Source of the DNA: Alkalicoccobacillus porphyridii
Lineage (GTDB): Bacteria; Bacillota; Bacilli; Bacillales; Bacillaceae_D
Direction of reading: 5' to 3'
Assembly (NCBI RefSeq): GCF_007293315.1
Contig: NZ_VLXZ01000005.1
Span: 124,001 to 188,000, forward strand
DNA length: 64,000 nucleotides
Each line of letters begins with the position of its first letter. Within the stretch, counting starts at the first letter, position 1. The notes beneath the pieces were generated by a model. That model was not told the DNA's origin. It did not search any database and saw nothing but the letters and a program-made list of their open reading frames with translations. Positions 8,930 to 17,326 of this stretch are shown here, piece after piece. The translations under genes were made by a program, and so were the position numbers.

Positions 8930-9125
8930 GCCTCTGGCGGGATTCGAACCCGCACTCCTCACGTAAGCATAGGCTAGGGGGAACACGCTTCCCTACGGAC
9001 TTTCACCGGCTAGGAATTTCACCTGCCTCAGCTAATTTTGCTTTTCGGTGCTTCTGAAACCCTTGCCTTGCGACCCGGTTGCACATTTGTTTTCCGGCGC
9101 TCTTCCCTTCTAGAGCTACAGAGGC
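8930..9125 (-). ncRNA. 196-nt structured RNA with tRNA-like acceptor, D-arm and T-arm
   Basis: On the minus strand the ends pair as a 7-bp acceptor-like stem (GCCTCTG at 9125-9119 with CAGAGGC at 8936-8930). Two bases later comes a 4-bp D-like stem, GCTC/GAGC, with a GG-containing loop (9116-9099). Immediately before the 3' acceptor strand lies a perfect 5-bp T-arm with the canonical loop TTCGAAT (8953-8937). Where a tRNA has its anticodon and variable arms there are 145 bases rich in purine loops and short GC stems, including CCGG/CCGG and TAGGGAA/TTCCCCCTA. No CCA is encoded. A terminator follows at once. It is not a standard tRNA or tmRNA. Size and host fit known Gram-positive structured RNAs such as the raiA class, which I cannot confirm by eye. 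Confidence 0.72.
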
Positions 9126-9332
9126 GTATACTTCCATTCATATTACTACATTTTCCAATCAAGGTCTTGAATTAATTAGTCTATTCTAAAGAAAAATTGA
9201 AGGTGAAAACAGACTCATCTTACACTCGTTCAAAAGATGTAGATCATATCATACCATTGATTGAGCCCACTCGAGTAAAACTTATTTATAATAATCATAG
9301 CAATCATTTGACTAAATAAGGAGATCATTATT

Positions 9333-10010
9333 ATGAGAATTCAAAAATTAACTTTATTAACCAATCAATTAGATGAAATGAAAAAATTTTATCATCATCA
9401 CTTACATTTTGAATTGATACATTCAGGTAAGGATTCTTTTTCTGTTCAAGTCGGAGCATCCATACTAGTGTTCAAAAGAAATAGTGATTCTACTACCCCT
9501 TTTTATCACTTTGCAATGAACATTCCAAAGAATCAACTACAAGAAGCTAAAAAGTGGCTGACCTCCATAACAAAACTTAACACTCAAGATGGCTATGATG
9601 AGGTCTTTTTTAAAAATTGGAACGCTCACGCAATTTATTTCACGGATCCTGCTGGTAATATACTAGAGCTAATTGCCAGGCATGAAGATATTATCCAAGA
9701 AAGCTACTCCCCGTTTCATTCGAAACGAATTATTAATATTAGTGAGATTGGTATCGTCACACATCAAGTTCAGCAATTAGCTCAGAAAATTAACCTCATG
9801 GGAATACAAAATGCGAGATTAGGAAGTGAGGAATTTGCTCCTCTAGGAGATGCTGAAGGCTTGTTTATCATTGTGAAAGACCAACGCACCTGGTATTTCT
9901 CTGATCAGCCTGCTCGATTTTTTCCTGTTCATGTTGTAGTTGAGAATGTTGGTGAGTTTGTGTTTCAGAGTATGAATGAAGTTCATCTCCATCATGATCT
10001 TCCTGCATAA
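9333..10010 (+). CDS. VOC (glyoxalase/dioxygenase-fold) protein
   Basis: The 225-residue protein has an N-terminal VOC module (MRIQKLTLLTNQLDEMKKFYHH, then AIYFTDPAGNILELIAR at about residue 100). The second half resembles a degenerate repeat of it (NISEIGIVTHQVQQLAQKINLMGI). The EL/IAR strand carries the usual metal-ligand Glu of the first module. This two-module layout is seen in CatE-like ring-cleavage proteins and many uncharacterised Bacillus VOC proteins. AAGGAG precedes the ATG. The reaction is unknown. Confidence 0.72.
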   Translation: MRIQKLTLLTNQLDEMKKFYHHHLHFELIHSGKDSFSVQVGASILVFKRNSDSTTPFYHFAMNIPKNQLQEAKKWLTSITKLNTQDGYDEVFFKNWNAHAIYFTDPAGNILELIARHEDIIQESYSPFHSKRIINISEIGIVTHQVQQLAQKINLMGIQNARLGSEEFAPLGDAEGLFIIVKDQRTWYFSDQPARFFPVHVVVENVGEFVFQSMNEVHLHHDLPA

Positions 10011-10018
10011 ATTGGTTT

Positions 10019-10393
10019 TCACCATTCATTACTAGCATTTCCCCAACGCGCATTGATTGATTTGAGAGTTCTAGATATACGGAAACAAAGATTCAAAATA
10101 ACAAGGATCACAAAAGCTTGAGATTGACTCATAAAGAATTGAACCAAAGCCTGTTCATATGTAAATTCAGCCATAATTAAGATGTTCAACACCACCATAC
10201 AAAAAACCGCATAGACACTGAGACATACATTCATCGTATCAAGTGTGTTCCACCGTAAATAGAAGGAGGTTTCAGCAAAATCAACATCTCCATTCGGTTT
10301 TTTTACGATGTATTTGCGATCTACCGAACGAGCCAATAAAATTGTCAAAATGATAAAACCAAGTGCAACAATTAAAGAAATAATCATTCCCAT
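10019..10393 (-). CDS. Small multi-pass membrane protein of unknown function
   Basis: The 124-residue protein has a helix at residues 3-22, a charged loop (VDRKYIVKKPNGDVDFAETSFYLRWN), and two more helices at about 50-72 and 82-105. AAAAGGGGAGAG precedes the ATG at 10393. It converges on the VOC gene with 8 bases between stops. I do not recognise the family. Confidence 0.62.
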   Translation of the reverse strand: MGMIISLIVALGFIILTILLARSVDRKYIVKKPNGDVDFAETSFYLRWNTLDTMNVCLSVYAVFCMVVLNILIMAEFTYEQALVQFFMSQSQAFVILVILNLCFRISRTLKSINARWGNASNEW

Positions 10394-10524
10394 TTTTATC
10401 TCTCCCCTTTTAAGAGTAGCTGATAATTAGAAAGGTCCTACTTATCATCCTACCAACTCCCTTTTTATGTTAACATTTGTGTAGGTTATTTGATAACACT
10501 CACATGAAATAAAGGATGGAGTAG

Positions 10525-11019
10525 ATGAAAGGTTCTCGTATTATTTCTTTACAGGTTGTTGTTGTAGCTTTACTCTGCTTATTTATTGTCTCGCTTGAGT
10601 ACCTATCTCAATTCATTGTTCATATTTTTTTATCAGAGAATAGAATTCCGGGTTTTGTTAATATTCTTTTTCTAGCTATGATCATCATTTTTTATTACTT
10701 GTTTATGAGACTGGAATTACTAAAGGAACACTCTATATTTAACAGAATTCCATGGAAAGCGTTTATCGCTGTTATGATCTTATCGTTCTTTTTCTTTTCC
10801 CTACTTTTTATGACTACTTTTACTTTTTTAGTAGAGCTATCTTTTGAATTCAGATGGATCTTGTATGTCGTTGGAAGTGCATTCTTGCTGCTAATTTTCC
10901 TTTCTGTGTTAGCATCGGTCCAGTTGTTCTTAACGAATCAACATCTTACACGTAAAGCGCTTGATCTAACGCTGCTATGGTCGATCGGCATTTTTATTCT
11001 AATATTTTATATCTTATAA
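10525..11019 (+). CDS. Four-helix membrane protein of unknown function
   Basis: The 164-residue protein is almost entirely hydrophobic, with four or five helices. The longest soluble stretch is MRLELLKEHSIFNRIPWK near residue 60. GGATGGAG precedes the ATG. A strong hairpin follows the stop. I recognise no family and the neighbours give no clue. Confidence 0.65.
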   Translation: MKGSRIISLQVVVVALLCLFIVSLEYLSQFIVHIFLSENRIPGFVNILFLAMIIIFYYLFMRLELLKEHSIFNRIPWKAFIAVMILSFFFFSLLFMTTFTFLVELSFEFRWILYVVGSAFLLLIFLSVLASVQLFLTNQHLTRKALDLTLLWSIGIFILIFYIL

Positions 11020-11020
11020 T

Positions 11021-11059
11021 AAGAAAAACCTTTCATCCAGCGGGTGAAAGGTTTTTCTT
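11021..11059. terminator. Bidirectional hairpin terminator
   Basis: AAGAAAAACCTTTCATCC pairs with its near-perfect complement after a short AGC loop, giving A-runs and T-runs on either side. It serves the gene ending at 11019 and perhaps the convergent oxidoreductase gene. A close copy lies at 12323-12356. Confidence 0.85.
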
Positions 11060-11102
11060 ATTCTTTCTTACTAACTCAACTTTCTTTTTTAGACGACAGC
11101 TA

Positions 11103-11690
11103 TTAGTTTGCTACTTCACTCATGTATTGATAGATTTTTTGTAGTTTCTTTTTTTGACCTTTATTCACATCTTCCATACTTCCAAATTCAAAGAATTTCA
11201 CTTTCCTGATACCAATATATCTAAAGAGTGCTTTTTTCATTAACGCTTTATGAGCATTATTAATGAATAATAATGGATAATGTTTCGGTCCTTTCATAGT
11301 AGAGATACATACTATTGATTTTTCTTTAAGTAACCCCTCGGGAATATATCTCCCTATTTCTTTATATGCAAAGTTTGATACAAATATTTGGTCTATGTAC
11401 CCTAAAAGCATTGCAGGTGGACGTCCCCACCAGATTGGATAAATAAATACGATTTTGTCTGCCCAAAGAATTTGCTCACGATAGACTTCAAGCTCTGGTT
11501 CCTTATATAAGTCTCTTCGGCGCTTGTTTTGATTAAATACAAGCGCTGGATCAAATTTCTCCTTATATAAATCTAATACTTTTATCTTACCTACTCGTGC
11601 ATTGATTTCGGCACCTTGCAAAACTTTTTCTAAAAACGAAAAACATAAGCTTTGATGATTTGGATGAGTATAGACAACTAATAGATTCAT
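11103..11690 (-). CDS. Flavodoxin-like NAD(P)H oxidoreductase (quinone reductase family)
   Basis: The 195-residue protein has the MdaB/KefF-type fold: LLVVYTHPNHQSLCFSF at the start binds the flavin phosphate, and ADKIVFIYPIWWGRPPAMLLGYIDQIF at about residues 78-104 is the family signature. Members reduce quinones or other electrophiles with two electrons. The gene is divergent from a MarR regulator across a palindromic region. This is a common arrangement in which the regulator senses quinones or disulfide stress and controls the reductase (inference). Confidence 0.85.
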   Translation of the reverse strand: MNLLVVYTHPNHQSLCFSFLEKVLQGAEINARVGKIKVLDLYKEKFDPALVFNQNKRRRDLYKEPELEVYREQILWADKIVFIYPIWWGRPPAMLLGYIDQIFVSNFAYKEIGRYIPEGLLKEKSIVCISTMKGPKHYPLLFINNAHKALMKKALFRYIGIRKVKFFEFGSMEDVNKGQKKKLQKIYQYMSEVAN

Positions 11691-11749
11691 TATACACCAC
11701 CATATTTAGTTTTCATTTGATAACAAAAATATAAACGATGGTTTTTTAG

Positions 11750-11763
11750 TTGTCAATTGATAA
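11750..11763. promoter_or_regulatory. Candidate MarR operator
   Basis: TTGTCAATTGATAA is an imperfect palindrome (6 of 7 base pairs) in the shared upstream region of the divergent oxidoreductase and MarR genes. A related sequence, TTTCATTTGATAAC, lies about 30 bases to the left. MarR dimers bind such AT-rich palindromes. The assignment is from position and symmetry only. Confidence 0.45.
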
Positions 11764-11809
11764 TTGTTTTTTGATAAATAATTAGGTATATTTTTGCTGA
11801 GGTGAAATA

Positions 11810-12235
11810 ATGAGTACGGAATTATTTAAACAATTTATGTCATTTACAATGTCTGTACACCAGGTGACTTATGAATTAACAAAGCATGCACGATTTGGAC
11901 CTTTAACTCCCCTACAATATGAAATTTTGGAATATGTATTTGTTTCACAGCCGGTTAGTCCTACAGAAATTAGTGAATGTAAGTATATATCCCTGCCGAA
12001 TACAAGTAGAGAACTGAAAAAACTACACTCATCAAATCTCATTGAAAAAGTCTTGAATAAACAGGATGGGCGCAAACATTCAGTTGTTTTATCTGACGAA
12101 GGTGAAAAATTGATAAAAAATATTTTTGAAGAGACTGAGCGTCTATTTTATAAAAGGGTTGGCCAAGTTTCTCATCAAGACAGTGAAGAGATTCAGGCTG
12201 CCTTCGAAATGCTTAAAAAGAAAATATACTATTAA
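11810..12235 (+). CDS. MarR family transcriptional regulator
   Basis: The 141-residue winged-helix protein has LTPLQYEILEYVFVSQPVSPTEISECKYISLPNTSRELKKLHSSNLIEKV as the helix-turn-helix region. NKQDGRKHSVVLSDEGEKL is the wing. No cysteine is placed at the N-terminus as in OhrR-type sensors. GAGGTG precedes the ATG. It is divergent from a quinone reductase-like gene and probably represses it. Confidence 0.85.
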   Translation: MSTELFKQFMSFTMSVHQVTYELTKHARFGPLTPLQYEILEYVFVSQPVSPTEISECKYISLPNTSRELKKLHSSNLIEKVLNKQDGRKHSVVLSDEGEKLIKNIFEETERLFYKRVGQVSHQDSEEIQAAFEMLKKKIYY

Positions 12236-12322
12236 AATCCGTTTCACGTTTGTAGATGCACTGATGAAGGATATTTTGCTTAGAATTTCTTTCCCTCACT
12301 TTCAAATTCAACATGTTCCTAT

Positions 12323-12356
12323 GAAAAAACCTTTCATCCGCTGGATGAAAGGTTTT
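12323..12356. terminator. Terminator of the hexuronate operon
   Basis: AAAACCTTTCATCC pairs with GGATGAAAGGTTTT around GCT. On the minus strand the T-run after the stem ends the operon whose last gene stops at 12370. It is nearly identical to the hairpin at 11021. Confidence 0.85.
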
Positions 12357-12369
12357 CCTTATTATCATT

Positions 12370-13008
12370 TTAATTACCAAGACTTTTCTGTGCTTGGTTT
12401 ACAAAGGCTGCGGAGTGTTGTTCAAGCCCTGCCCAATCCTGTGCTTCAATGAGATCCTTGCGTAAGAGTGGGCTTCCAGCTCCTACGGCAGAGGCTCCTG
12501 CTTTTATGAATCCGTCAATGGTATCGAGATCGACACCACCTGTTGGCATGATTTGAATATGTGATAATGGGCCCTTCACTGCTTTAATAAATGCTGGTCC
12601 TAGTACATCTGCTGGGAAGGCTTTCACCATATCTGCTCCCCATTCTACTGCTTGTTGTGCTTCAGTAGGTGTGAAGATACCTGGAATCATAATTTTTCCG
12701 TGACGTTTTGCTGCACGAATGGTTGGTTCATTTAGAATTGGAGCAAAGATAAATTCAGCACCCGCTTGAATAGCAAGAACGGCTTGTTCAGCATCAAGAA
12801 CTGTACCTGCTCCCACTACAACCTCCTCGCCAAATTGGCTTCGAAGCTCAGTGATTGCTCCTAATGCGTCCTCTGAATCCATCGTGACTTCAAGTCCGGT
12901 TACGCCTCCATTCACAAGCGCTTTAGAGATGGAAACGATATGTTCTCTAGGCTGCTTACGAATGACAGCAACCACTCCAGAACTGATTAATGTATCAAAT
13001 CTACTCAA
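12370..13008 (-). CDS. eda: KDPG/KHG aldolase
   Basis: The 212-residue class I aldolase cleaves 2-keto-3-deoxy-6-phosphogluconate to pyruvate and glyceraldehyde 3-phosphate. SGVVAVIRKQPREHIVSISKALVNGGVTGLEVTMDS and GAGTVLDAEQA are family motifs. The Schiff-base Lys lies in ADMVKAFPAD, and IMPTGGVDLDTI is the phosphate site. Translation starts at TTG 13008, overlapping the kdgK stop as TTGA, with GGGAGGAG 7 bases upstream. It is the last gene of the hexuronate operon. Confidence 0.93.
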   Translation of the reverse strand: MSRFDTLISSGVVAVIRKQPREHIVSISKALVNGGVTGLEVTMDSEDALGAITELRSQFGEEVVVGAGTVLDAEQAVLAIQAGAEFIFAPILNEPTIRAAKRHGKIMIPGIFTPTEAQQAVEWGADMVKAFPADVLGPAFIKAVKGPLSHIQIMPTGGVDLDTIDGFIKAGASAVGAGSPLLRKDLIEAQDWAGLEQHSAAFVNQAQKSLGN

Positions 13009-13982
13009 CGTAATACTCCTCCCGAGTGTCCTTCTTTTTGTTCAATAAATGCGTCAACTTCTGCACGAGTAGGTAGTCCTTCGATGTCACCAGGAGAGCT
13101 CACTACTAGGGCACCCACTGCAGCGGCAAAATGAACGGCATTCTGCAATGACTTGCCTTCAAGTATACCAGCTAAAACGCCTGCCGCAAATCCATCTCCT
13201 GCGCCAATTGCATCAACAATTTGTTTGATTTCAAAGCTTGGTACACGTCCTTGTTCACCCTTTGCCTCAGCATAAAACGAGTATTCCCCACCATTTTTTA
13301 TGACAACTTTACTTACGCCTTCTGCAAACAGAGTTTGGGCGATTTCAGCTTCATCATTTGTACCGTAAAGCCATTCTGCTTCATCGAGTCCTGGCATCAC
13401 TAAGTCTGATTTCGCTGCGATGTCACGCATAAGCTGTTTTGCCTTCTCCTCTCCAATTCTTCCCATTAAGGTAAAGCGGAGGTTGGGATCAAACGAAACT
13501 AAGACGTTATGCTTCTTTGCCATATCAATTGCTTTAAACACGGCTTCACTACAGGATTCGCTTAATAAAGGTGTAATTCCAGTGATATGAAGCACCTTTG
13601 CGGACGCAATTTGTTGTTCATTTAAATCCTCTTTGTTAAAGAAACTTGCTGCTGATCCAGCACGGTAATAGGTTACACGTTGATCTCCAGGACGTCGCAT
13701 TTCCTTAATGTATAGTCCAGTTGGCGCACCTTGATATGTTTGAACATAATCTGTATTTACACCTTCGCCTCTAATCTTCTGAATGAGAAATTGTCCAAAT
13801 TCGTCTTCTCCGACCTTACTCATCCACAAAGATTGATAACCTAGTTTTGAAATACCAATGGCTACATTAGATTCAGCGCCACCGTATCGTTTTGTAAATG
13901 AATCCACATAACGGAGCGGTCCACTGCTCGCTGCTTCTAATAAGACCATCGTTTCACCAAATGTTACTACATCTGCACTCAT
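13005..13982 (-). CDS. kdgK: 2-keto-3-deoxygluconate kinase (PfkB family)
   Basis: The protein has 325 residues if started at ATG 13982, which has AGGAG 8 bases upstream; a GTG six bases earlier is less well spaced. The N-terminal VVTFGETMVLLEA, the motif YGGAESNVAIGISKLG and the C-terminal VDAIGAGDGFAAGVL (catalytic Asp) define a PfkB sugar kinase. YYRAGSAAS is typical of KDG kinases. It phosphorylates KDG made by UxuA, and its product is cleaved by the aldolase encoded next. Confidence 0.92.
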   Translation of the reverse strand: MSADVVTFGETMVLLEAASSGPLRYVDSFTKRYGGAESNVAIGISKLGYQSLWMSKVGEDEFGQFLIQKIRGEGVNTDYVQTYQGAPTGLYIKEMRRPGDQRVTYYRAGSAASFFNKEDLNEQQIASAKVLHITGITPLLSESCSEAVFKAIDMAKKHNVLVSFDPNLRFTLMGRIGEEKAKQLMRDIAAKSDLVMPGLDEAEWLYGTNDEAEIAQTLFAEGVSKVVIKNGGEYSFYAEAKGEQGRVPSFEIKQIVDAIGAGDGFAAGVLAGILEGKSLQNAVHFAAAVGALVVSSPGDIEGLPTRAEVDAFIEQKEGHSGGVLR

Positions 13983-13997
13983 GTTCACTTCTCCTCC

Positions 13998-14846
13998 CTA
14001 CACTCCAGAGTAAGACATAAATCCGCCATCCACTGGAACAACGATGCCTGTTACAAAACGTGAGCTTTCAGAATCTGCTAACCACAATAATGTTCCGAGC
14101 AAATCCTCTGGTTTTCCAAAACGTCCTGCTGGAGTGTGAGCAATGATTTTCTCTGCACGTTCAGTTAAGGAACCGTCTTCATTTGTTAATAAGCTACGGT
14201 TTTGTTCCGTTAAGAAAAAGCCTGGGGCGATTGCATTTACGCGGATTCCCGCATCAGCAAAATGTACAGCCAACCATTGCGTGAAATTATCAATGCCCGC
14301 TTTTGCTGCACTATAGGCAGGAACCTTTGTCATTGGAGAAGGTGCACTCATTGAGGATACATTAATAATGGTTGCCCCTTCTTGATCAATCATTTGTTTG
14401 GCAAATACTTGAGTAGGTAACACCGTTCCAAGTAAATTCAATTTAAACACTTGATCAAATCCGGTGATGGTCATGTCAAAAAAGCTTTTTACCTCTGGAT
14501 CTGAAATGTCTTCTTGAGAGAAGCTTTCCTTACTAGTAATGGCATCTGGGTGATTTCCGCCAGCGCCATTAATCAGTAAGTGACATGGACCTAACTCAGA
14601 CAAAATTTTATCACTCGCTGCAAGGATGCTCTTCTCATCTAGCACATCACAGGAAACAGCCAGAGCTGTTCCGCCTTGATTACGAATGTCGGCTTCTAGC
14701 TGCTTTCCTTTTTCAGCTGTTCGGTTTAATATCGCAACCTTCATTCCTTGTCTGGCAAGCTCTTTGGCCATCTCACTGCATAAAACACCACTGCCGCCTG
14801 TTACGACAGCCACTTTACCTTCTAAAGCTGTGTGTATTGGTAGCAT
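13998..14846 (-). CDS. uxuB: D-mannonate (fructuronate) oxidoreductase, SDR type
   Basis: The 282-residue short-chain dehydrogenase has the NAD-binding [18 protein letters not shown] at residue 13, [11 protein letters not shown], and the active-site Ser and YSAAKAGI (YxxxK). Bacillus species use an SDR enzyme at this step instead of the longer E. coli UxuB. The insertion around [23 protein letters not shown] is characteristic of this subfamily. Its ATG overlaps the uxuA stop by one base (TAATG). Confidence 0.9.
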   Translation of the reverse strand: MLPIHTALEGKVAVVTGGSGVLCSEMAKELARQGMKVAILNRTAEKGKQLEADIRNQGGTALAVSCDVLDEKSILAASDKILSELGPCHLLINGAGGNHPDAITSKESFSQEDISDPEVKSFFDMTITGFDQVFKLNLLGTVLPTQVFAKQMIDQEGATIINVSSMSAPSPMTKVPAYSAAKAGIDNFTQWLAVHFADAGIRVNAIAPGFFLTEQNRSLLTNEDGSLTERAEKIIAHTPAGRFGKPEDLLGTLLWLADSESSRFVTGIVVPVDGGFMSYSGV

Positions 14847-15922
14847 TATTTTCTCCCCTCGCTTTTCACCTTTTCATACGCATCCCACAGTCCCCATAGA
14901 TGCATAATGCCAAGTGCACGGTCATATAAGCCGTAGCCAGGTCGACATTCTTCATTCCAGATATGACGCCCATGATCAGGTCGAGCATAACCTGTGAAGT
15001 CATTTTCATTATAAGCCTTCACAACATCTGCAATATCAACAGATCCGTCCTGTGAGCGATGAGAGGTTTCAATAAAATCACCGTTCTCATAAATCTTCAC
15101 GTTGCGAATATGAGCAAATGGAATACGATCATGGAAGCGACGGATGATTTTAGGGACATCATTAGCAGGATTTGCTCCAAGTGATCCGCTGCAGAGCGTA
15201 ATGTTATGAGCAGGGCTGTCTGAAAGCGAAAGTAAGCGCTCTACATTTTTCTCACTCGTAATAATACGCGGAAGTCCAAATACTGACCAAGGTGGATCAT
15301 CCGGGTGGATTGCCATTTTAATATCATGCTGTTCACAAACCGGGAGAATCTGTTCTAAGAAATATTGTAGATTATCCCAAAGATTATCCTCTGTCATGCC
15401 CTTATAAAGTTCAAATGACTTTTCAATTCCTGCTAAACGCTCAGGCTCCCAACCAGGCATGGTGAATGCTGAGTTACTCGTAGTTTGACGAATAAGTTCC
15501 TGTGGATCCATTGAATCAACCTTACTCTTTTCATAGAATAAAGCCGTTGAACCATCGCCCATTTCTTTATACATGTCTGTCCGTGTCCAGTCAAAAACCG
15601 GCATAAAGTTATAACAAATAACTTTTACATTTACTTCAGCTAAATTGGCAATGGTTTGCTTATAATTTTCGATATACTGATCACGTGACGGTAGTCCAAG
15701 CTTAATGTCTTCATGTACGTTTACGCTTTCAACAACATCCAAATGAAATCCGTATTCGTCTGCCTGACGTTTCACTTCCATGATTTTTTCTACAGGCCAA
15801 ACCTCACCTGCTGGTAAGTCATGTAGTGCCCATACCAAGCCTTCTACTCCTGGTATTTGTTTGATCTGCTCTAGGGTAACAGAGTCGTTATTTTCCCCGT
15901 ACCATCTAAAGGTCATCTTCAT
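14846..15922 (-). CDS. uxuA: Mannonate dehydratase
   Basis: The 358-residue TIM-barrel enzyme dehydrates D-mannonate to 2-keto-3-deoxygluconate. [40 protein letters not shown] is the family start. [11 protein letters not shown] and [11 protein letters not shown] carry metal-site residues, and [10 protein letters not shown] is near the end. AGGAAGG precedes the ATG. It follows the GntR regulator by 29 bases. No uxaC (uronate isomerase) or transporter lies in the window, so uptake and the first step must be encoded elsewhere. Confidence 0.95.
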   Translation of the reverse strand: MKMTFRWYGENNDSVTLEQIKQIPGVEGLVWALHDLPAGEVWPVEKIMEVKRQADEYGFHLDVVESVNVHEDIKLGLPSRDQYIENYKQTIANLAEVNVKVICYNFMPVFDWTRTDMYKEMGDGSTALFYEKSKVDSMDPQELIRQTTSNSAFTMPGWEPERLAGIEKSFELYKGMTEDNLWDNLQYFLEQILPVCEQHDIKMAIHPDDPPWSVFGLPRIITSEKNVERLLSLSDSPAHNITLCSGSLGANPANDVPKIIRRFHDRIPFAHIRNVKIYENGDFIETSHRSQDGSVDIADVVKAYNENDFTGYARPDHGRHIWNEECRPGYGLYDRALGIMHLWGLWDAYEKVKSEGRK

Positions 15923-15951
15923 TTTGAACCCTTCCTTTCATTAAATACATT

Positions 15952-16635
15952 TTATTTAAAATACATGGGAAACTGCTCTTTTAGTTCAACCTGATCGACA
16001 GTGATCATGCGTAAATGTTCTTTCATAAGAGCTTCTGCTTTGTTGTGATCACGATTCTTAATCGCATTATGTATTTGCTGATGCTGTGATAAAATTTCGT
16101 ACCAATTCAAATTCGATGAAAGGCTAAGCATTCGTAATCTCTCCAATTGAACATTCATGTGAAAGATCATGTCAGATACTTGCTGTTTCCCACAGCTTGC
16201 TGCAATGAGACGGTGGAATTCTCCATCAAGTTGAAAAAGTCGATCATAATTCTGCTTTGTCATCATGCGTTCTTGAAGTATCAAGTTGGTATCCATTTCA
16301 TCCAAGTCTTCACTAGTGGCTTGATCACATGCAAGCTTAACGATACCTAGCTCCAAATGTTCACGAATGAATCGTGCATTTTCAACCTGCTCTAAATCAA
16401 TTAATGTAATAAAAGAGCCTCGCTGGGGTTTAATTTCTAATAATTGCTCTTGAGCAAGCTGCAAAAATGCTTCTCGAACCGGCGTCCTGCTTACGTGTAA
16501 TTCGTCTGCGATCTCTTTTTCCGAAATGGCAGCTCCAGGTTTTAGATTAAGTGAGGTAATGCTTTCTCGTAAAGTATGATAAACATGTACCCTAGACGAT
16601 ACCGCCGATGGCTTATTTTGATACGTTGGACTCAA
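15952..16635 (-). CDS. GntR/FadR-type regulator of the hexuronate operon
   Basis: The 227-residue protein has an N-terminal winged helix (LHVSRTPVREAFLQLAQEQLLEIKPQRGSF) and a C-terminal all-helical FCD domain with the metal-binding pattern D..H...H..H. Translation starts at TTG 16635 with GGAGG 8 bases upstream. It is the first gene of the uxu operon, so it probably senses a hexuronate intermediate and represses its own operon, as UxuR/ExuR-like regulators do. A palindrome between its promoter elements is the likely operator. Confidence 0.85.
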   Translation of the reverse strand: MSPTYQNKPSAVSSRVHVYHTLRESITSLNLKPGAAISEKEIADELHVSRTPVREAFLQLAQEQLLEIKPQRGSFITLIDLEQVENARFIREHLELGIVKLACDQATSEDLDEMDTNLILQERMMTKQNYDRLFQLDGEFHRLIAASCGKQQVSDMIFHMNVQLERLRMLSLSSNLNWYEILSQHQQIHNAIKNRDHNKAEALMKEHLRMITVDQVELKEQFPMYFK

Positions 16636-16670
16636 TAGCTTATCCTCCCTCTCAAACCTATACTACCATA

Positions 16671-16690
16671 CTACCATACAAGTATGATAG
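16671..16690 (-). promoter_or_regulatory. Candidate GntR operator in the uxu promoter
   Basis: CTACCATAC-AA-GTATGATAG is a near-perfect inverted repeat (8 of 9 pairs). On the minus strand it falls between a plausible -35 TTGTAC and -10 TATGGT upstream of the regulator gene. Placement in the spacer suits repression. A further ACCATACT half-copy lies just downstream in the transcript direction. Confidence 0.55.
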
Positions 16691-16744
16691 ATTTTTGTAC
16701 AAATCATTATAATAAGCATAAGAACTGCTATAGGTTTAAGACAT

Positions 16745-16765
16745 GCAAGGGCTTTAAAGCCCTGC
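16745..16765. terminator. Palindromic hairpin after the 16767 gene
   Basis: GCAAGGGCTTTAAAGCCCTGC is a near-perfect palindrome one base beyond the stop of the downstream minus-strand gene. No good T-run follows, so termination is uncertain. Confidence 0.45.
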
Positions 16766-16766
16766 G

Positions 16767-17120
16767 TTAATCATACCAATCTTCTGAATAATGGTTGCCC
16801 ATCCCGTCAATTCTTCCTCTAGCGCTAACTCCACTTTTCTCATCATACACGTACTCATATTCAAAGGTAGGCTCATCTGTAAATATAACAAATGTTGTGT
16901 AGTTTACTCTAGTTTCATCATTAATATGATATGTGGTCTGAATAGATTGAATATCTGTTGGCTGATATTGTCTATCTGATATGAGATAGTGATAAACTTC
17001 TTCCTCTGATCGTACCATCTTTATAGGGTCTCCATGCAAGAATATATACCACATAAACGAAACCCCAACCACTAAACACACACTGAGTATCAACGACAGA
17101 ACCCCCATGAATCTATCCAC
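16767..17120 (-). CDS. Secreted or membrane-anchored small protein
   Basis: The 117-residue protein has one N-terminal helix (LSLILSVCLVVGVSFMWYIFL) and a soluble domain beginning HGDPIKMVRSEEEVYHYL. The layout resembles DUF3139-type Bacillus proteins, but I am not sure. The annotated GTG at 17120 has AAAGGGG about 11 bases upstream. The extracytoplasmic part is acidic. Function is unknown. Confidence 0.55.
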   Translation of the reverse strand: MDRFMGVLSLILSVCLVVGVSFMWYIFLHGDPIKMVRSEEEVYHYLISDRQYQPTDIQSIQTTYHINDETRVNYTTFVIFTDEPTFEYEYVYDEKSGVSARGRIDGMGNHYSEDWYD

Positions 17121-17271
17121 GATGACCCATACCCCTTTAAATATAATTAATTGTTCCTTGATTTCTTCCGTTTTCTACTACATACTTCCTATCATTTCTT
17201 CTCATAAATAGTTTATCAAATATCTATGGGCTCCTATAGACATTCTTTTCGATAGTTTTCGACATTGATCC

Positions 17272-17311
17272 AAAAAAACTTGTTACTCCAATTCAACATT
17301 AGAGTAACAAG
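17272..17311 (-). terminator. Terminator of the CopC-like gene
   Basis: CTTGTTACTC pairs with GAGTAACAAG; on the minus strand it is followed by TTTTTTTGG. It lies 16 bases after the stop at 17327. Confidence 0.85.
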
Positions 17312-17326
17312 CTACTACGTAGTCCT

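Noticed and set aside
8930-9125. A tRNA interrupted by a group I intron, or a tmRNA.
   Set aside because: No complementary anticodon-stem halves flank the insert, 145 bases is too short for a group I intron with its core, and no tag reading frame or tmRNA 5' motif is present.
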